Of a stretch of DNA of 41,270 bases, positions 8,011-16,836 are shown piece by piece. The notes under the pieces were generated by a model, which was not told the DNA's origin, did no database searches, and was given only the letters and a program-made list of their open reading frames with translations. Within the stretch, counting starts at the first letter, position 1; each line of letters begins with the position of its first letter. A program made the translations under genes and the position numbers. The stretch comes from Megalodesulfovibrio gigas DSM 1382 = ATCC 19364 (GTDB lineage Bacteria; Desulfobacterota; Desulfovibrionia; Desulfovibrionales; Desulfovibrionaceae), in NCBI RefSeq assembly GCF_000468495.1, contig NC_022444.1:441457-482726 (forward strand). The letters run 5' to 3'.

Positions 8011-9585
8011 TCACGTCGCCTCCGCAACTGGCCCGGCCGGCACGGCGTACAGCAGGCGCGCCGCGCCCCGCAGGCCCAGGACGGCGCCGGCTTCGTCGTC
8101 AAAAAAAGCACCCACGCCGCAGGCCCCCCAGCCCAAGGAGGTGGCCGCCAGATAGACCCGCTGGCCCAGCCGCCCGGCAGCCAGCCCCAGCGCCCGGTAA
8201 CTGCGCGGCCCCCAGCGGCCCTCGCACGCGGCCACATCTGCCACCATGCACACCTGCACCGCCGCCCGCACCATCCACGTCTGCCCAAGACAGGCCAGGG
8301 CCAGGGCCTCGTGCGGCGCATCAGGATGCAGTAAGGTCAGGGTCCGGCCCTCCCTGTCCAGGGCGTACAGCCCGTCTGAAAATCCGTCAATATTCCGAAG
8401 CCCCAGGGCCAGGCACAGGTTGCGCGCCCCGCGGTCCTGCAGACTGCGGTCGCACAGCAGGTGGCAGAACGCCTGAAACGTGGCCGCCGGCACGGGCTCC
8501 GAGACAAACCGACGCTGGCTGCGCCGGCTGAGGATGGTCCGCGAGATGGACGGCCACAGCCGCTCGGCATGCACGGCGGCGGCATCCTGCAAGGGAAGGG
8601 GCTCCCGGACGTCTGCCCCGAACAGCGTTTCGACCGCCGGCGGCGAGGCTGCCTCGGACCGACCCACAAAACGCGACTCGATGTTGCCGGCGCGGTGCAG
8701 GCCCAACAGTACCGGCCACGGCCGTTCCACCCGGGCGCACCGGCTGGCGTCCTGCACGGCGTTGCGATCGGCAAACTCGGCCAGGGGTCCGGCCGGAGCC
8801 GGCATGGCGGCAAAGGCGTCCGGCATCTCGCCGCTGAAAAACGGGATGGCCAGCAGGCAGATCTCGCGTTCGCCATCCAGTCCCAGGAGGGCGTTCATGG
8901 CGTCGTCCTTGAAATCCGCCGCCCACATGGCGCCGTAGCCCTCCAGCCACAGGGCCAGCAGCAGATTCTCCGCCAGATGCCCGGCGTCCAGCAGCAGGTA
9001 GCGGTAGGCCCGCTCGCCGTATTTCCAGGCCGAGCGGTGCACGATGGCGGTAATGCAGGCCACGCCGGCCAAACGGGAGGGACGCGAAGAAGCCTCCGGC
9101 AGCCCCGCCGCCATGGCCGCCACGCCCAGGGCATCGCCGTGCCGCAGCAGGGTCAGGCTGTGGGTTTCGGGCTGATGGTGCCAGAGCCCGGGGACAAGAC
9201 GGCCTTCGGGGTCCGCATGCTCCCAGGCCCCGCCCAGGGCCAGATACAGTTCGCAGGGGAACAGCCCCCCGGCGGACGCCCAGGTGCGGAAATGATATGC
9301 CCCGCCGCCCTGGATGCGAGTCCGGGTGATGCCGGAGGCCAGGCCCAGGATGTTCGATAACTGCTGCAGACTGGGCCGGCCGGTGCGGGCATGGCGTCCC
9401 TGCAGGAGCAGGGGCAGGGACTGCGCGGCCGCAACGGCGCACGCAGGCAGGGGCAGTAGCTGTTCCACTGCGCCAGGAGGATATCGTTTGAACACTTCCG
9501 GCCGATGCGCCCAGTCCAGTTCCCGGCCGGCAAGCCGTTCGCGCACGTGGCTGGTGGCGTGATGGTACTCCATGGCGGACGTCAT
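8011..9585 (-). CDS. SagB/ThcOx-type tandem nitroreductase-family protein
   Basis: A 524-residue protein with two nitroreductase-like halves. The N-terminal half (residues about 60-270) has the SagB-like stretch QQLSNILGLASGIT and ASAGGLFPCELYLAL, then RYLLLDAGHLAENLLLAL. The second half begins near residue 355 with SRTILSRRSQRRF, typical of FMN-binding nitroreductases, and ends with LAATSLGWGACGVGAFFDDE. SagB-like enzymes are FMN-dependent dehydrogenases, the best known oxidising azolines in peptide toxins. No cyclodehydratase (YcaO) or precursor peptide is seen here, so this role is not supported. The start at 9585 has GGGAG six bases upstream. It diverges from the ABC ATPase gene. Confidence 0.82.
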   Translation of the reverse strand: MTSAMEYHHATSHVRERLAGRELDWAHRPEVFKRYPPGAVEQLLPLPACAVAAAQSLPLLLQGRHARTGRPSLQQLSNILGLASGITRTRIQGGGAYHFRTWASAGGLFPCELYLALGGAWEHADPEGRLVPGLWHHQPETHSLTLLRHGDALGVAAMAAGLPEASSRPSRLAGVACITAIVHRSAWKYGERAYRYLLLDAGHLAENLLLALWLEGYGAMWAADFKDDAMNALLGLDGEREICLLAIPFFSGEMPDAFAAMPAPAGPLAEFADRNAVQDASRCARVERPWPVLLGLHRAGNIESRFVGRSEAASPPAVETLFGADVREPLPLQDAAAVHAERLWPSISRTILSRRSQRRFVSEPVPAATFQAFCHLLCDRSLQDRGARNLCLALGLRNIDGFSDGLYALDREGRTLTLLHPDAPHEALALACLGQTWMVRAAVQVCMVADVAACEGRWGPRSYRALGLAAGRLGQRVYLAATSLGWGACGVGAFFDDEAGAVLGLRGAARLLYAVPAGPVAEAT

Positions 9586-9700
9586 GCCAGTCTCCCTGCC
9601 GCTGCAGGCTTGCCCAGACAGCGGCTGATGCGGTACGGGAAACCGCCGGCGGCGATTTCCCTCCGGTTTCGTGCTACCATCTTTCGCCCGGCATGACAAA

Positions 9701-10417
9701 ATGATTTCCGCTGCCAATCTCGAATTCGCATATGCAGACGCCCCCCCTGCCCTGCAGGATCTGACGTTCGCCCTGACGGCGGGCTCCATCACCTGTCTGG
9801 CCGGGCGCAACGGCAGCGGCAAATCCACCCTGCTGGGGCTCATGGCCGGCCTGTATCCCCCCACCCGCGGCGTCCTGCATCTGGCCGGGCATCAATCGCC
9901 AGGAGACGAACGCGCCCTGCGCAGCCGCGCCCGGCTGGTGCTGCAAGAGGCGGATCTGCAATGCCTGGGGGCCACGGTGGGGGAAGATCTGCTCCTGGGA
10001 ACCGACGACCTCGCCGCCGCCCGGACCCTGGCAGCCCGCATGGGACTGGCCGCGCTCTGGGACGCGCCCATCCATACCCTCTCCCATGGCCAGAAACGCA
10101 AATGCGCCATCGCCGCCGCCCTGCTGGCCACGCCGGATGTGCTGCTGCTGGACGAGCCCCTGAGCGGGCTGGACCACCCGGCCGTCCTGGAGCTGCGCGC
10201 CATCATCCAGGAAAACCAGACCGCCGGCATGACGCAGGTCATCTCCACCCACGACCTGGAACCGGTGCTTGATCTCTGCGATCATGTGCTGGCCCTGGAA
10301 GCCGGCCGGCTGGTCTGTTTCGACACCCCGGCCGCAGCCCTGCCCCGCCTGGCGGCCATGGGCCTGCGCCCGCCATGCTCCTGGCGCTTTGCCGGCCGCG
10401 TGGAGCCATATGTCTGA
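9701..10417 (+). CDS. ABC transporter ATPase, cobalt/nickel/ECF type
   Basis: A 238-residue nucleotide-binding subunit. Walker A is GRNGSGKST, the signature is LSHGQKRK, Walker B is LLLDEP, and the switch histidine is in STHDLE. Overall resemblance is to CbiO/EcfA ATPases that drive uptake of Ni, Co or vitamins. No membrane partner (CbiQ/EcfT) or substrate-binding component lies next to it, so it either works with subunits encoded elsewhere or has another role. The ATG at 9701 was taken because the segment upstream lacks family similarity; the ribosome site is poor. It is divergent from the SagB-like gene. Confidence 0.85.
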   Translation: MISAANLEFAYADAPPALQDLTFALTAGSITCLAGRNGSGKSTLLGLMAGLYPPTRGVLHLAGHQSPGDERALRSRARLVLQEADLQCLGATVGEDLLLGTDDLAAARTLAARMGLAALWDAPIHTLSHGQKRKCAIAAALLATPDVLLLDEPLSGLDHPAVLELRAIIQENQTAGMTQVISTHDLEPVLDLCDHVLALEAGRLVCFDTPAAALPRLAAMGLRPPCSWRFAGRVEPYV

Positions 10418-10503
10418 AGCCGGCCCCACTGGACCGGCGGCGACGATTCCGCTACCCTGTTTCGCGCATCATCCCCGTCCCTGCCAACCACGAAGAAGCG
10501 ACC

Positions 10504-11781
10504 ATGCTCGACATCAAACGCCTGCAGAAAGATCCGGACGCCATCCGTCAGGCCCTGGCCCATCGGCATTCTCCCCTGAATGTGGATGATTTTCTGACCC
10601 TGGACGACGAGCGCCGCCGACTCATCCAGGAAACCGACGCCCTGAAGGCTGAACGCAACACCGCGTCCGCCGAAATCGGCAAACGCAAGCGCAGCGGCGA
10701 GCCTGCGGAAGCCCTCATGGCCCGCATGGGCGAGGTGAACGCCCGCATCAAGGAACTGGATGTGCTGCTGGCCGAGGCCGACGCCAAGGTGGAAGCCTGG
10801 ATGCTCGCCTGTCCCAACGCGCCCCATGCCAGCACCCCCGTGGGCGCTTCCGAGGCCGACAATCCCGTGGTGCATGTGTGGGGCGAAAAGCCGGCCTACG
10901 ACTTCGCCCCCAAGGAACATTGGGAGCTGGGCGCGACCCTGGGCGGACTGGACTTTGAACGCGCGGCCAAGATCTCCGGGGCCCGCTTCGCCGTCTCCTG
11001 GGGCTGGGCTGCCAGGCTGGAGCGCGCCCTGGCGGCCTTCATGCTGGACGTGCACACCCAGGAAAACGGCTACACCGAGGTGGCCACGCCGGTCATCGTC
11101 ACCGCCAAAACCCTCTACGGCACCGGGCAACTGCCCAAGTTCGCCGAGGATCTGTTCAAGCTCGAAGGCACGGACCAGCACCTCATCCCCACGGCAGAGG
11201 TGCCCGTGACCAATCTGCACGCCGACGAAACCCTGCCTGAAGAGTCCCTGCCACGGGCCTACTGCGCCCACACGCCCTGCTTCCGCTCCGAGGCGGGCAG
11301 CGCAGGCAAGGACACCCGCGGCCTCATCCGCCTGCATCAGTTCAACAAGGTGGAGCTGGTGCGCCTCTGCCGCCCCGAAGACAGCTATGCCGAGCTGGAG
11401 ACACTGCGCCGCCACGCGGAATCCATCCTCCAGAAGCTGGGCCTGCATTATCGCGTCATCGAATTATGCACCGGTGACATTGGCTTTTCCTCGGCCAAGA
11501 CATACGACCTGGAAGTCTGGCTGCCCGGCCAGAACGCCTACCGCGAAATCTCCAGCTGCTCCAATTGCGAAGACTTCCAGGCCCGCCGCGCCGGCATCCG
11601 CTGCAAGAGCAAGGCGGACAAGAAATCCCGCCTCGTCCACACCCTGAACGGCTCCGGTCTGGCCGTGGGCCGCACCCTGGTGGCTGTGCTGGAAAACGGC
11701 CAGCGCGCCGACGGCAGCGTGGTCATTCCCGAGGCCCTGGTGCCGTATATGGGCGGACTGCGGGTCATCACGCCGGCATAA
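10504..11781 (+). CDS. serS: Seryl-tRNA synthetase
   Basis: A 425-residue class II synthetase that charges tRNA-Ser and also primes tRNA-Sec, which matters here because a probable selenoprotein gene lies just downstream on the other strand. The N-terminal helical arm (residues about 27-105) is rich in charged coiled-coil sequence. Motif 2 is [16 protein letters not shown] followed by LHQF, and motif 3 is [18 protein letters not shown]. Length is normal. The ATG at 10504 begins the conserved [11 protein letters not shown] start. It lies 87 bases after the ABC ATPase gene. Confidence 0.97.
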   Translation: MLDIKRLQKDPDAIRQALAHRHSPLNVDDFLTLDDERRRLIQETDALKAERNTASAEIGKRKRSGEPAEALMARMGEVNARIKELDVLLAEADAKVEAWMLACPNAPHASTPVGASEADNPVVHVWGEKPAYDFAPKEHWELGATLGGLDFERAAKISGARFAVSWGWAARLERALAAFMLDVHTQENGYTEVATPVIVTAKTLYGTGQLPKFAEDLFKLEGTDQHLIPTAEVPVTNLHADETLPEESLPRAYCAHTPCFRSEAGSAGKDTRGLIRLHQFNKVELVRLCRPEDSYAELETLRRHAESILQKLGLHYRVIELCTGDIGFSSAKTYDLEVWLPGQNAYREISSCSNCEDFQARRAGIRCKSKADKKSRLVHTLNGSGLAVGRTLVAVLENGQRADGSVVIPEALVPYMGGLRVITPA

Positions 11782-11795
11782 CTTCTTGCATCAGT

Positions 11796-11834
11796 ATAAA
11801 AACGCGGCGCAGGAGAGAGTCTTCCCCTGCGCCG
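11796..11834 (-). terminator. Terminator of the small selenoprotein gene, possibly bidirectional
   Basis: A perfect 9-bp stem CGGCGCAGG/CCTGCGCCG. On the minus strand it is followed by CG and TTTTT, 10 bases past the second UGA of the small gene. In the plus direction it may also end serS, although the T-tract there is weak. Confidence 0.8.
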
Positions 11835-11843
11835 TGTTGCATT

Positions 11844-11984
11844 TCAGCGCCGTTTCTTTTTTTTGGACTGCGACCCGCAGCCGGACGCCGGCCCTCAGCC
11901 GGACACGCCGGCCTTGGGCAGGATGAACCCGAACAGGGCCACGGCGAGCACCACCAGCACAATCACGCCAAACACATCGCCCAT
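11844..11984 (-). CDS. Putative selenocysteine-containing single-helix membrane microprotein
   Basis: Read with UGA at 11895..11897 as selenocysteine, this gives 46 residues. Residues 4-22 are one hydrophobic helix (VFGVIVLVVLAVALFGFIL). Then come PKAGVSG, Sec30, GPASG, Cys36, GSQS and a tail of four Lys and two Arg. The layout (short N-terminal helix, Gly/Cys/Ser tract, Lys tail) resembles FeoB-associated Cys-rich membrane proteins with Sec replacing a Cys; that link is inference, and no feoB is in the window. AGGAGG lies 5 bases before the ATG. Downstream of the UGA is a bSECIS-like hairpin. A promoter at 12018..12046 and a terminator ending near 11796 make it a self-contained unit. If the UGA is a plain stop, the product is a 29-residue membrane peptide. 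Confidence 0.7.
11865..11897 (-). promoter_or_regulatory. Putative bacterial SECIS element
   Basis: After the in-frame UGA come 12 bases, then GGCUGCG, an apical loop GGU, and CGCAGUCC. This is a 7-bp stem with one G-U pair. From memory, the E. coli fdhF element has 11 bases, a GG-UGCA stem and a GGUC loop at nearly the same distance. The apical loop begins 19 bases after UGA, within the range used for bacterial SECIS prediction. Confidence 0.68.
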
Positions 11985-12017
11985 CTGGTCCTCCTTGCAT
12001 GGTCTCGAAACATGACA

Positions 12018-12046
12018 ACTGTAGCCACGGCCCGGACTTCTGGCAA
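12018..12046 (-). promoter_or_regulatory. Putative promoter of the small selenoprotein gene
   Basis: On the minus strand, TTGCCA, a 17-base spacer, then TACAGT. The start of transcription would fall near 12011, about 26 bases before the ATG. Confidence 0.5.
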
Positions 12047-12206
12047 GATTCTGGCCGTCGTGTCAGCTTTTTTCCCCCAACGCCTTGCGGTTTTAGTGCA
12101 TATCCCGTAGTCATGAAGCCAGCCATCCGTACGGATATCATCCCCCATGACGAGGGATGACTAATGAATCCAGGCTATTCGCCAACCAGCTTTCGTGGGG
12201 GAGCTC

Positions 12207-14258
12207 ATGAAAAATCTTAAACTGGCGTATAAAATCGGTATCGGTTTCGGGCTGCTCATCGTCATTTCGTGCGCCCTGGGGGGGGTAGCCATTTGGAACA
12301 TGCAAGGCGTGGAGGATCAGTCCACCACGCTCTCCAATGAATTCATCCCGGAAGTCGGTCTGGCCGGGCGCATTGAGCGCGACACCGCCGCCCTCATGTA
12401 CGCCATGCGCGGCTACGGCTTCAGCGAAGAAGACGCCTTCTGGCAGCAGGCCACCGCCGCGCTGACCGATCTCAAGGAGGCGCTGCGGAACACCAAGGCC
12501 CATGCCGAGCACTATCCGCGCCTGGTCAAACTCAAGGAACAGCTCCCGCAGGCCGAAAAAGCGACGGCCGAATACGAGCTGCTGATGACCAAAACCCGCG
12601 ACAACATCCAGGCCATGGCCAAAATGCGCGCGGCCATGGAAGCGGCGGCCGCGGACTTCATGCAGAACCTCAGCCCCTTCCTGCGGGACCAGCACGAGGC
12701 CTTGAAGTCGGAGCTGACTTCCATGGCCGGGTCCAGCGCCACGCTGGAGCGCCAGCAGAAAATTCTCTGGCTTGAAGACATCAACAACCGTGCCTTCACC
12801 GCCCGCCTGCTCAACATCAAGGCCATGGCCTGGCGCGACGCGTCCCTTGCCGACGACTCCCTGAAGGCCCTGCAGGCCATCGACCCGATTCTTGATCAGC
12901 TCAAGACAGTGACCCGCCAGCAGGCAAACCTGGAGCAGATCGCCAACTGCCGCAAGGCCTCGGCCGCCTATGCCAAGGCCGTGGAAGGATTCCTGGTTGA
13001 GTGGAAGCTGCTGCAGCAGCTCAATGCGGACCGCACCCGCGTGGGCGGGGATGCCACCGCCGCGGCCCAGGCCATCGCCACCGCCGGCATGGAGGCCACC
13101 ACCACCGTGAGCAACGAGGCCGTGGCGTCCATGGCGTCGGCCATCCGCGTGCTCTTCGTGGGCTTGTCTGCTGCGATCATCATCGGCGTGTTCCTGGCAT
13201 GGGTCATCACGCGCATGATCACCCGGCCCGTGGCCCAGGGCGTGACTTTTGCCGAGGCCATGGCCCAGGGCGATTTCACGCGCACCCTGAACATCGACCA
13301 AAAGGACGAAGTGGGCGCGCTGGCCAAGGCCCTCAACGAAATGGTCGCCCGCCTGCGCGAGGTGGTGGGCGAGGTGCAGAGCGCGTCGGACAACGTGGCC
13401 TCCGGCTCCGAGGAGCTTTCCGCCTCGGCCCAGAACATGAGCCAGGGCGCCACGGAACAGGCCGCCAGCGTGGAGGAAATCTCCTCTTCCATGGAAGAGA
13501 TGAGCGCCAACATCCGCCAGAACGCTGAAAACGCCGTGGAGACCGAGCGCATCGCCCTCAAGGCCGCCAAGGACGCCCAATCCGGCGGCGAGGCCGTGGG
13601 CAAAACCGTCTCGGCCATGAAGCAGATTGCGGAAAAGATCTCCATCATTGAGGAAATCGCCCGTCAGACCAACCTGCTGGCCCTGAACGCAGCCATTGAG
13701 GCCGCCCGGGCCGGCGAACACGGCAAGGGCTTTGCCGTGGTGGCTGCGGAAGTGCGCAAGCTGGCCGAACGCTCCGGCGCGGCAGCCAACGAAATCAGCG
13801 ACCTCTCCTCCACCAGCGTGGAAATTGCGGAAAAGGCCGGGCAGATGCTCACCGTCATCGTGCCGGATATCCAACGCACCGCGGAACTGGTACAGGAAAT
13901 CGCCGCTGCCTCCAACGAGCAGAACTCCGGTTCGGATCAGATCAACAAGGCCATCCAGCAGCTGGATCAGGTGGTGCAGCAGAACGCCTCGGCCTCCGAA
14001 GAAATGGCCTCCACCTCCGAGGAACTCTCCAGCCAGGCCCAGCAGCTGCAAGCCACCATGTCCTTCTTCCGCGTGGACAGCACCGGCGGCACAGTGCGGC
14101 GCACGGCGGCCGTGGTGCGCAAGCCCCTGCCCGCCGCCAAGCCCAAGGCGGCCATCCAGGGCAGAACCCAGCGGCCCGCGCCCAACACCGCCGCCTCAGG
14201 CGGCGTGCGGCTGGAGCTCAAGGACGACCTGGCCGACGACGAGTTTGAACGGTATTAG
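12207..14258 (+). CDS. Methyl-accepting chemotaxis protein
   Basis: A 683-residue transducer. TM1 is about residues 8-30, followed by a largely helical periplasmic sensor of about 280 residues, TM2 near 315-337 ([16 protein letters not shown]), a HAMP linker, and a cytoplasmic coiled coil. The hairpin tip is [20 protein letters not shown], the CheW/CheA contact site. The C-terminus ends DDEFERY, without a CheR-binding NWETF-type pentapeptide. The ligand is unknown. The ATG at 12207 follows GGGGGAG; a GTG at 12195 is an in-frame alternative. cheW starts 10 bases after its stop, so they form an operon closed by the terminator at 14780. The leader (11985-12206) contains the 12-base palindrome ATCCGTACGGAT. 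Confidence 0.96.
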   Translation: MKNLKLAYKIGIGFGLLIVISCALGGVAIWNMQGVEDQSTTLSNEFIPEVGLAGRIERDTAALMYAMRGYGFSEEDAFWQQATAALTDLKEALRNTKAHAEHYPRLVKLKEQLPQAEKATAEYELLMTKTRDNIQAMAKMRAAMEAAAADFMQNLSPFLRDQHEALKSELTSMAGSSATLERQQKILWLEDINNRAFTARLLNIKAMAWRDASLADDSLKALQAIDPILDQLKTVTRQQANLEQIANCRKASAAYAKAVEGFLVEWKLLQQLNADRTRVGGDATAAAQAIATAGMEATTTVSNEAVASMASAIRVLFVGLSAAIIIGVFLAWVITRMITRPVAQGVTFAEAMAQGDFTRTLNIDQKDEVGALAKALNEMVARLREVVGEVQSASDNVASGSEELSASAQNMSQGATEQAASVEEISSSMEEMSANIRQNAENAVETERIALKAAKDAQSGGEAVGKTVSAMKQIAEKISIIEEIARQTNLLALNAAIEAARAGEHGKGFAVVAAEVRKLAERSGAAANEISDLSSTSVEIAEKAGQMLTVIVPDIQRTAELVQEIAAASNEQNSGSDQINKAIQQLDQVVQQNASASEEMASTSEELSSQAQQLQATMSFFRVDSTGGTVRRTAAVVRKPLPAAKPKAAIQGRTQRPAPNTAASGGVRLELKDDLADDEFERY

Positions 14259-14267
14259 GAGGCTGGC

Positions 14268-14756
14268 ATGAGCGAGACCCTGGCCCAGCTCAATCAGCAC
14301 CTCACCTTCACCCTGGGCGGCGAGCAGTTCGCCTGCAACATCGCCTCGGTGCGGGAAATCCTTGATGCGGCGGAAACCACCCGCATCCCGATGACGCCGC
14401 CGTACATGCGTGGCGTCATCAACGTGCGCGGCCATGCCGTGCCCGTGGTGGATCTGCGGGTGAAGTTCGGCATGGAGACAGCGCCGGACACGGTCAACAC
14501 CTGCGTTATCATTGCAGAAGTCACTGTCGGCGCCGAGGCGGTGCTGCTGGGAGCCCTGGCGGATTCCGTGCAGGAAGTACTGGAGATTCCGCAGGATACC
14601 ATCTCCCCGCCCCCCAGGCTGGGGGCCAGCATCGACACCCGGTTCATGACCGGCATGGCCCGCATGGGCGAACGGTTCTGCATTTTGCTGGATCTGAACG
14701 CCGTCTTCTCCGTGGATGAACTGGCGGAAGTGGCCGCCTGCAGTCAGGCCGCCTGA
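14268..14756 (+). CDS. cheW: Chemotaxis coupling protein CheW
   Basis: A 162-residue protein of the CheW fold that links receptors to the CheA kinase. FTLGGEQFACNIASVREIL at the N-terminus, MRGVINVRGHAVPVVDLR in the middle and a closing FCILLDLNAVFS are typical. TAGGAGG lies upstream of the ATG and spans the stop of the MCP gene, so the pair is probably translated together. It is probably dedicated to this receptor, since no cheA is in the window. Confidence 0.95.
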   Translation: MSETLAQLNQHLTFTLGGEQFACNIASVREILDAAETTRIPMTPPYMRGVINVRGHAVPVVDLRVKFGMETAPDTVNTCVIIAEVTVGAEAVLLGALADSVQEVLEIPQDTISPPPRLGASIDTRFMTGMARMGERFCILLDLNAVFSVDELAEVAACSQAA

Positions 14757-14779
14757 CGCCTGCCCTCCCCCGCGTGCTT

Positions 14780-14814
14780 GCGGCCCGGTGCGTGATGCGC
14801 CGGGCCGCTTTTTT
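14780..14814 (+). terminator. Terminator of the MCP-cheW operon
   Basis: GCGGCCCGG and CCGGGCCGC flank a short GC-rich loop and are followed by six T residues, 24 bases after the cheW stop. Confidence 0.92.
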
Positions 14815-14880
14815 GTGGTGCAATCCATCGCGCATGGTGTACCCTTCCACGATGTAACCACCCATACGCAAGGAGACGCC

Positions 14881-16251
14881 ATGGAACACTCCTACGACCT
14901 CATCGTCATCGGCGGCGGACCAGCCGGCGGCGCCGTGGCCTCACCCTGCAGCGAGGCCGGACTTTCGGTGGCCATGCTGGAAAAGGATGCCTTTGGCGGC
15001 GTCTGCCCGTTGCGAGGCTGCAACCCCAAAAAAGTCCTGCTCGGTCCGGCGGAGCTGCGCGCCGCTGTCCGCCATCTGGCCCCGAACGGCCTGGAGGGCG
15101 AATTGCGCGTCAACTGGCCGCAGCTCATGGACTTTGTGCACAGCTTCACCCGGCCCGTCCCGGACGCTGCGGAAAACGCCTATCAGATGAAAGGGATCGA
15201 AACCTATCACGGCGCGGCCCGGTTCCTGGACGCCCATCGCGTCCAGGTGGGCGAGGACGTGCTGCACGGCAAGTATATCGCCATCTGCACCGGTCGCGTG
15301 CCCCGGCCGGTGTCCTTCTCCGAGGTCGGCCCGCTGCCCACCTCCAACGAGTTTCTGGAGCTGGAGGAATTGCCCCGCCGCATCGCCTGCATCGGCGGCG
15401 GCGTGGTGGCCCTGGAGTTGGCCAGCCTCGCCCTGCACGCCGGGGCCACGGTGCACCTGCTGCACCGTTCGGAGCGGTTGCTGCGCGGTCTTGATCTGGA
15501 CTGCGTGACCGCCCTGGTGGAAGCCCTCGGCCAAGCCGGCATGGATATCCGCATTAACACCTCGGTGCTGTCCGTCACCCCCACGGCCGACGGACTGCTG
15601 GTGGTGTTCGACCAGGACGGGACCGAACAGGCCGTGATGGTGGACGCCCTCTTCAACTTTGCCGGCCGCGAGGCCGACGTGGCCGGGCTGGATCTGGCCG
15701 CCGCCGGCCTGCAGGAAGCGACTCCCGGCGCTTTCCGCGCCGGCCTGCCCGTCACCCCCACCATGCAGACGGCGCAGCCGCACCTCTTTGCCGCGGGCGA
15801 TTGCGCGGCCACCCCCTTCAACCTCACCCCCAGCGCCAGCCTGGAAGGGGCGGTGACGGCGGCCAACATCATCGCCCTGCACCAGGGACAGCCCCTGCAG
15901 ACAGTGGACTATCGCGGCATCCCGAGCGTGTGCTTCAGCATCCCGCCCGTGGCCAGCGTGGGGCTTTCCCAGGCCCAGGCAGAGGCGGACGGCGTGCCGC
16001 ACCGGGTCAAGACATACAATCTGGCCAACTCCTTCCCCTGGAAACGCCTGGGCGAACACGCGGGACTCTCCAAAGTGATTCTGGACGAAGACGGCGACCG
16101 TCTGCTGGGCGCGCATCTGGTGGGCCACAACGCCGAGGAGATGATCAATACCCTCGCCCTGGCCATCCGGGCACAGGTGCCCCTCTCCGCCCTGCGGCAG
16201 GCGGTCTGGGTCTATCCGACCTGCGGATATTATTTGAAATATCTGTTGTGA
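14881..16251 (+). CDS. FAD-dependent pyridine nucleotide-disulfide oxidoreductase family protein
   Basis: A 456-residue protein of the glutathione reductase/lipoamide dehydrogenase class. DLIVIGGGPAGGAVAS binds FAD. The redox disulfide is CPLRGC in GGVCPLRGCNPKK. ACIGGGVVALELASLAL is the NAD(P) fold, and HLFAAGDCA the second FAD contact. In the C-terminal dimer domain the usual HPTxSE pair is replaced by YPTCGYYLKYLL, so the His and Glu acid-base dyad of standard members is missing. It may act on a different acceptor, or as a mercuric-reductase-like or thiol-independent enzyme. AAGGAG precedes the ATG. It appears monocistronic and follows a strong terminator. Confidence 0.85.
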   Translation: MEHSYDLIVIGGGPAGGAVASPCSEAGLSVAMLEKDAFGGVCPLRGCNPKKVLLGPAELRAAVRHLAPNGLEGELRVNWPQLMDFVHSFTRPVPDAAENAYQMKGIETYHGAARFLDAHRVQVGEDVLHGKYIAICTGRVPRPVSFSEVGPLPTSNEFLELEELPRRIACIGGGVVALELASLALHAGATVHLLHRSERLLRGLDLDCVTALVEALGQAGMDIRINTSVLSVTPTADGLLVVFDQDGTEQAVMVDALFNFAGREADVAGLDLAAAGLQEATPGAFRAGLPVTPTMQTAQPHLFAAGDCAATPFNLTPSASLEGAVTAANIIALHQGQPLQTVDYRGIPSVCFSIPPVASVGLSQAQAEADGVPHRVKTYNLANSFPWKRLGEHAGLSKVILDEDGDRLLGAHLVGHNAEEMINTLALAIRAQVPLSALRQAVWVYPTCGYYLKYLL

Positions 16252-16332
16252 GGCCCCGGAGACGGGCGGGCATTCCAGCGCAGCGAATCTGTGAAGCTGG
16301 GCCTTGCAAGAGAGAAGGCCTTACAAGCGGTT

Positions 16333-16357
16333 GCCCCCCCGGCCTTGTCGGGGGGGC
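16333..16357. terminator. Strong hairpin between convergent genes, possible bidirectional terminator
   Basis: A perfect 9-bp stem GCCCCCCCG/CGGGGGGGC with a 7-base loop lies 8 bases from the stop of the Cys-rich gene (minus) and 81 from the reductase stop (plus). No T-run follows on either strand, so function is uncertain. Confidence 0.4.
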
Positions 16358-16365
16358 ATGCACCC

Positions 16366-16581
16366 TTATTGCTTAAGAAGTTGTCTCACCCTATCCATTT
16401 GACTTGGAAACAAATCTCCCGGCACCTTGTCGCGCCCGAGTGTCTTGCATACTTTGTATCGGGCACATTCCTGAAAATCTCCCTTGCAGTATTTTTCTTT
16501 CATAAGGTTTGCGGTTCCAGGTTTATTCGCCATTTTATCATTGAAAAAAATACACTTTAACAGCATTTCACAATTAGCCAT
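16366..16581 (-). CDS. Small conserved Cys-rich protein, function unknown
   Basis: A 71-residue protein with cysteines in NCEMLLKC near the start, then YCKGDFQECARYKVC, and the closing stretch PGDLFPSQMDRVRQLL. This arrangement (Cx5C, later YCx5CARYxxC) recalls a small protein family I have seen in deltaproteobacteria, usually annotated as hypothetical, and suggests a metal or iron-sulfur site. There is no signal peptide. The ATG at 16581 has GGGGGGAA upstream. The same frame runs back to 16836 without a stop, but that part is low-quality sequence, so the shorter start is preferred. Its codons are AT-richer than the neighbours, consistent with transfer. Confidence 0.68.
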   Translation of the reverse strand: MANCEMLLKCIFFNDKMANKPGTANLMKEKYCKGDFQECARYKVCKTLGRDKVPGDLFPSQMDRVRQLLKQ

Positions 16582-16836
16582 GGCGTTTCCCCCCTTCAGA
16601 TTGGATTGCTGAAACATGGTGGATTTCCGGCCAGACACTACTCCATTTTTTAAGTTTTGCAATATCTCCTTGCCGAACCCAGTCGCTTTCGTGCGCCAGC
16701 ATGCCGAGGGTGACGGCAATATCACGCCCAAGCCGGGCCCCGCTGAAGGTCCGCAGGGCCGGGGCAGCGGCTGTTGAGCGATGCGCCACAGCAGCAGGCA
16801 CCACCAGACACCTCGCAACTGGCGCATTGCCCTCAT
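16582..16836 (-). pseudogene. Degraded partial copy of the SecD-head-like gene
   Basis: An ATG at 16836 overlaps the stop of the upstream gene (ATGA) and opens a signal-peptide-like stretch (RQLRGVWWCLLLWRIAQQ). In another frame, the segment FSGARLGRDIAVTL nearly repeats FSEARLGRDIAVTL of the intact gene. Similarity ends after VTL. I read it as a truncated, frameshifted duplicate. Because the opening frame stays open into the Cys-rich gene, a fused product cannot be ruled out. Confidence 0.45.
16707..16760. repeat. 54-bp direct repeat, copy 1 (remnant)
   Basis: Matches 17485..17538 with 4 differences by my count. It lies in the degraded copy. Confidence 0.85.

Noticed and set aside
11985-12206. 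A c-di-GMP or other riboswitch ahead of the MCP gene
   Set aside because: There is a 12-base palindrome and a short hairpin, but none of the conserved GEMM core sequences or any other riboswitch consensus I recognise.
16366-16836. A single 156-residue protein from the ATG at 16836 through the Cys-rich protein
   Set aside because: The Cys-rich part has its own strong ribosome site and matches a small family by itself. The upstream part looks like a frameshifted remnant. Kept as an open alternative only.
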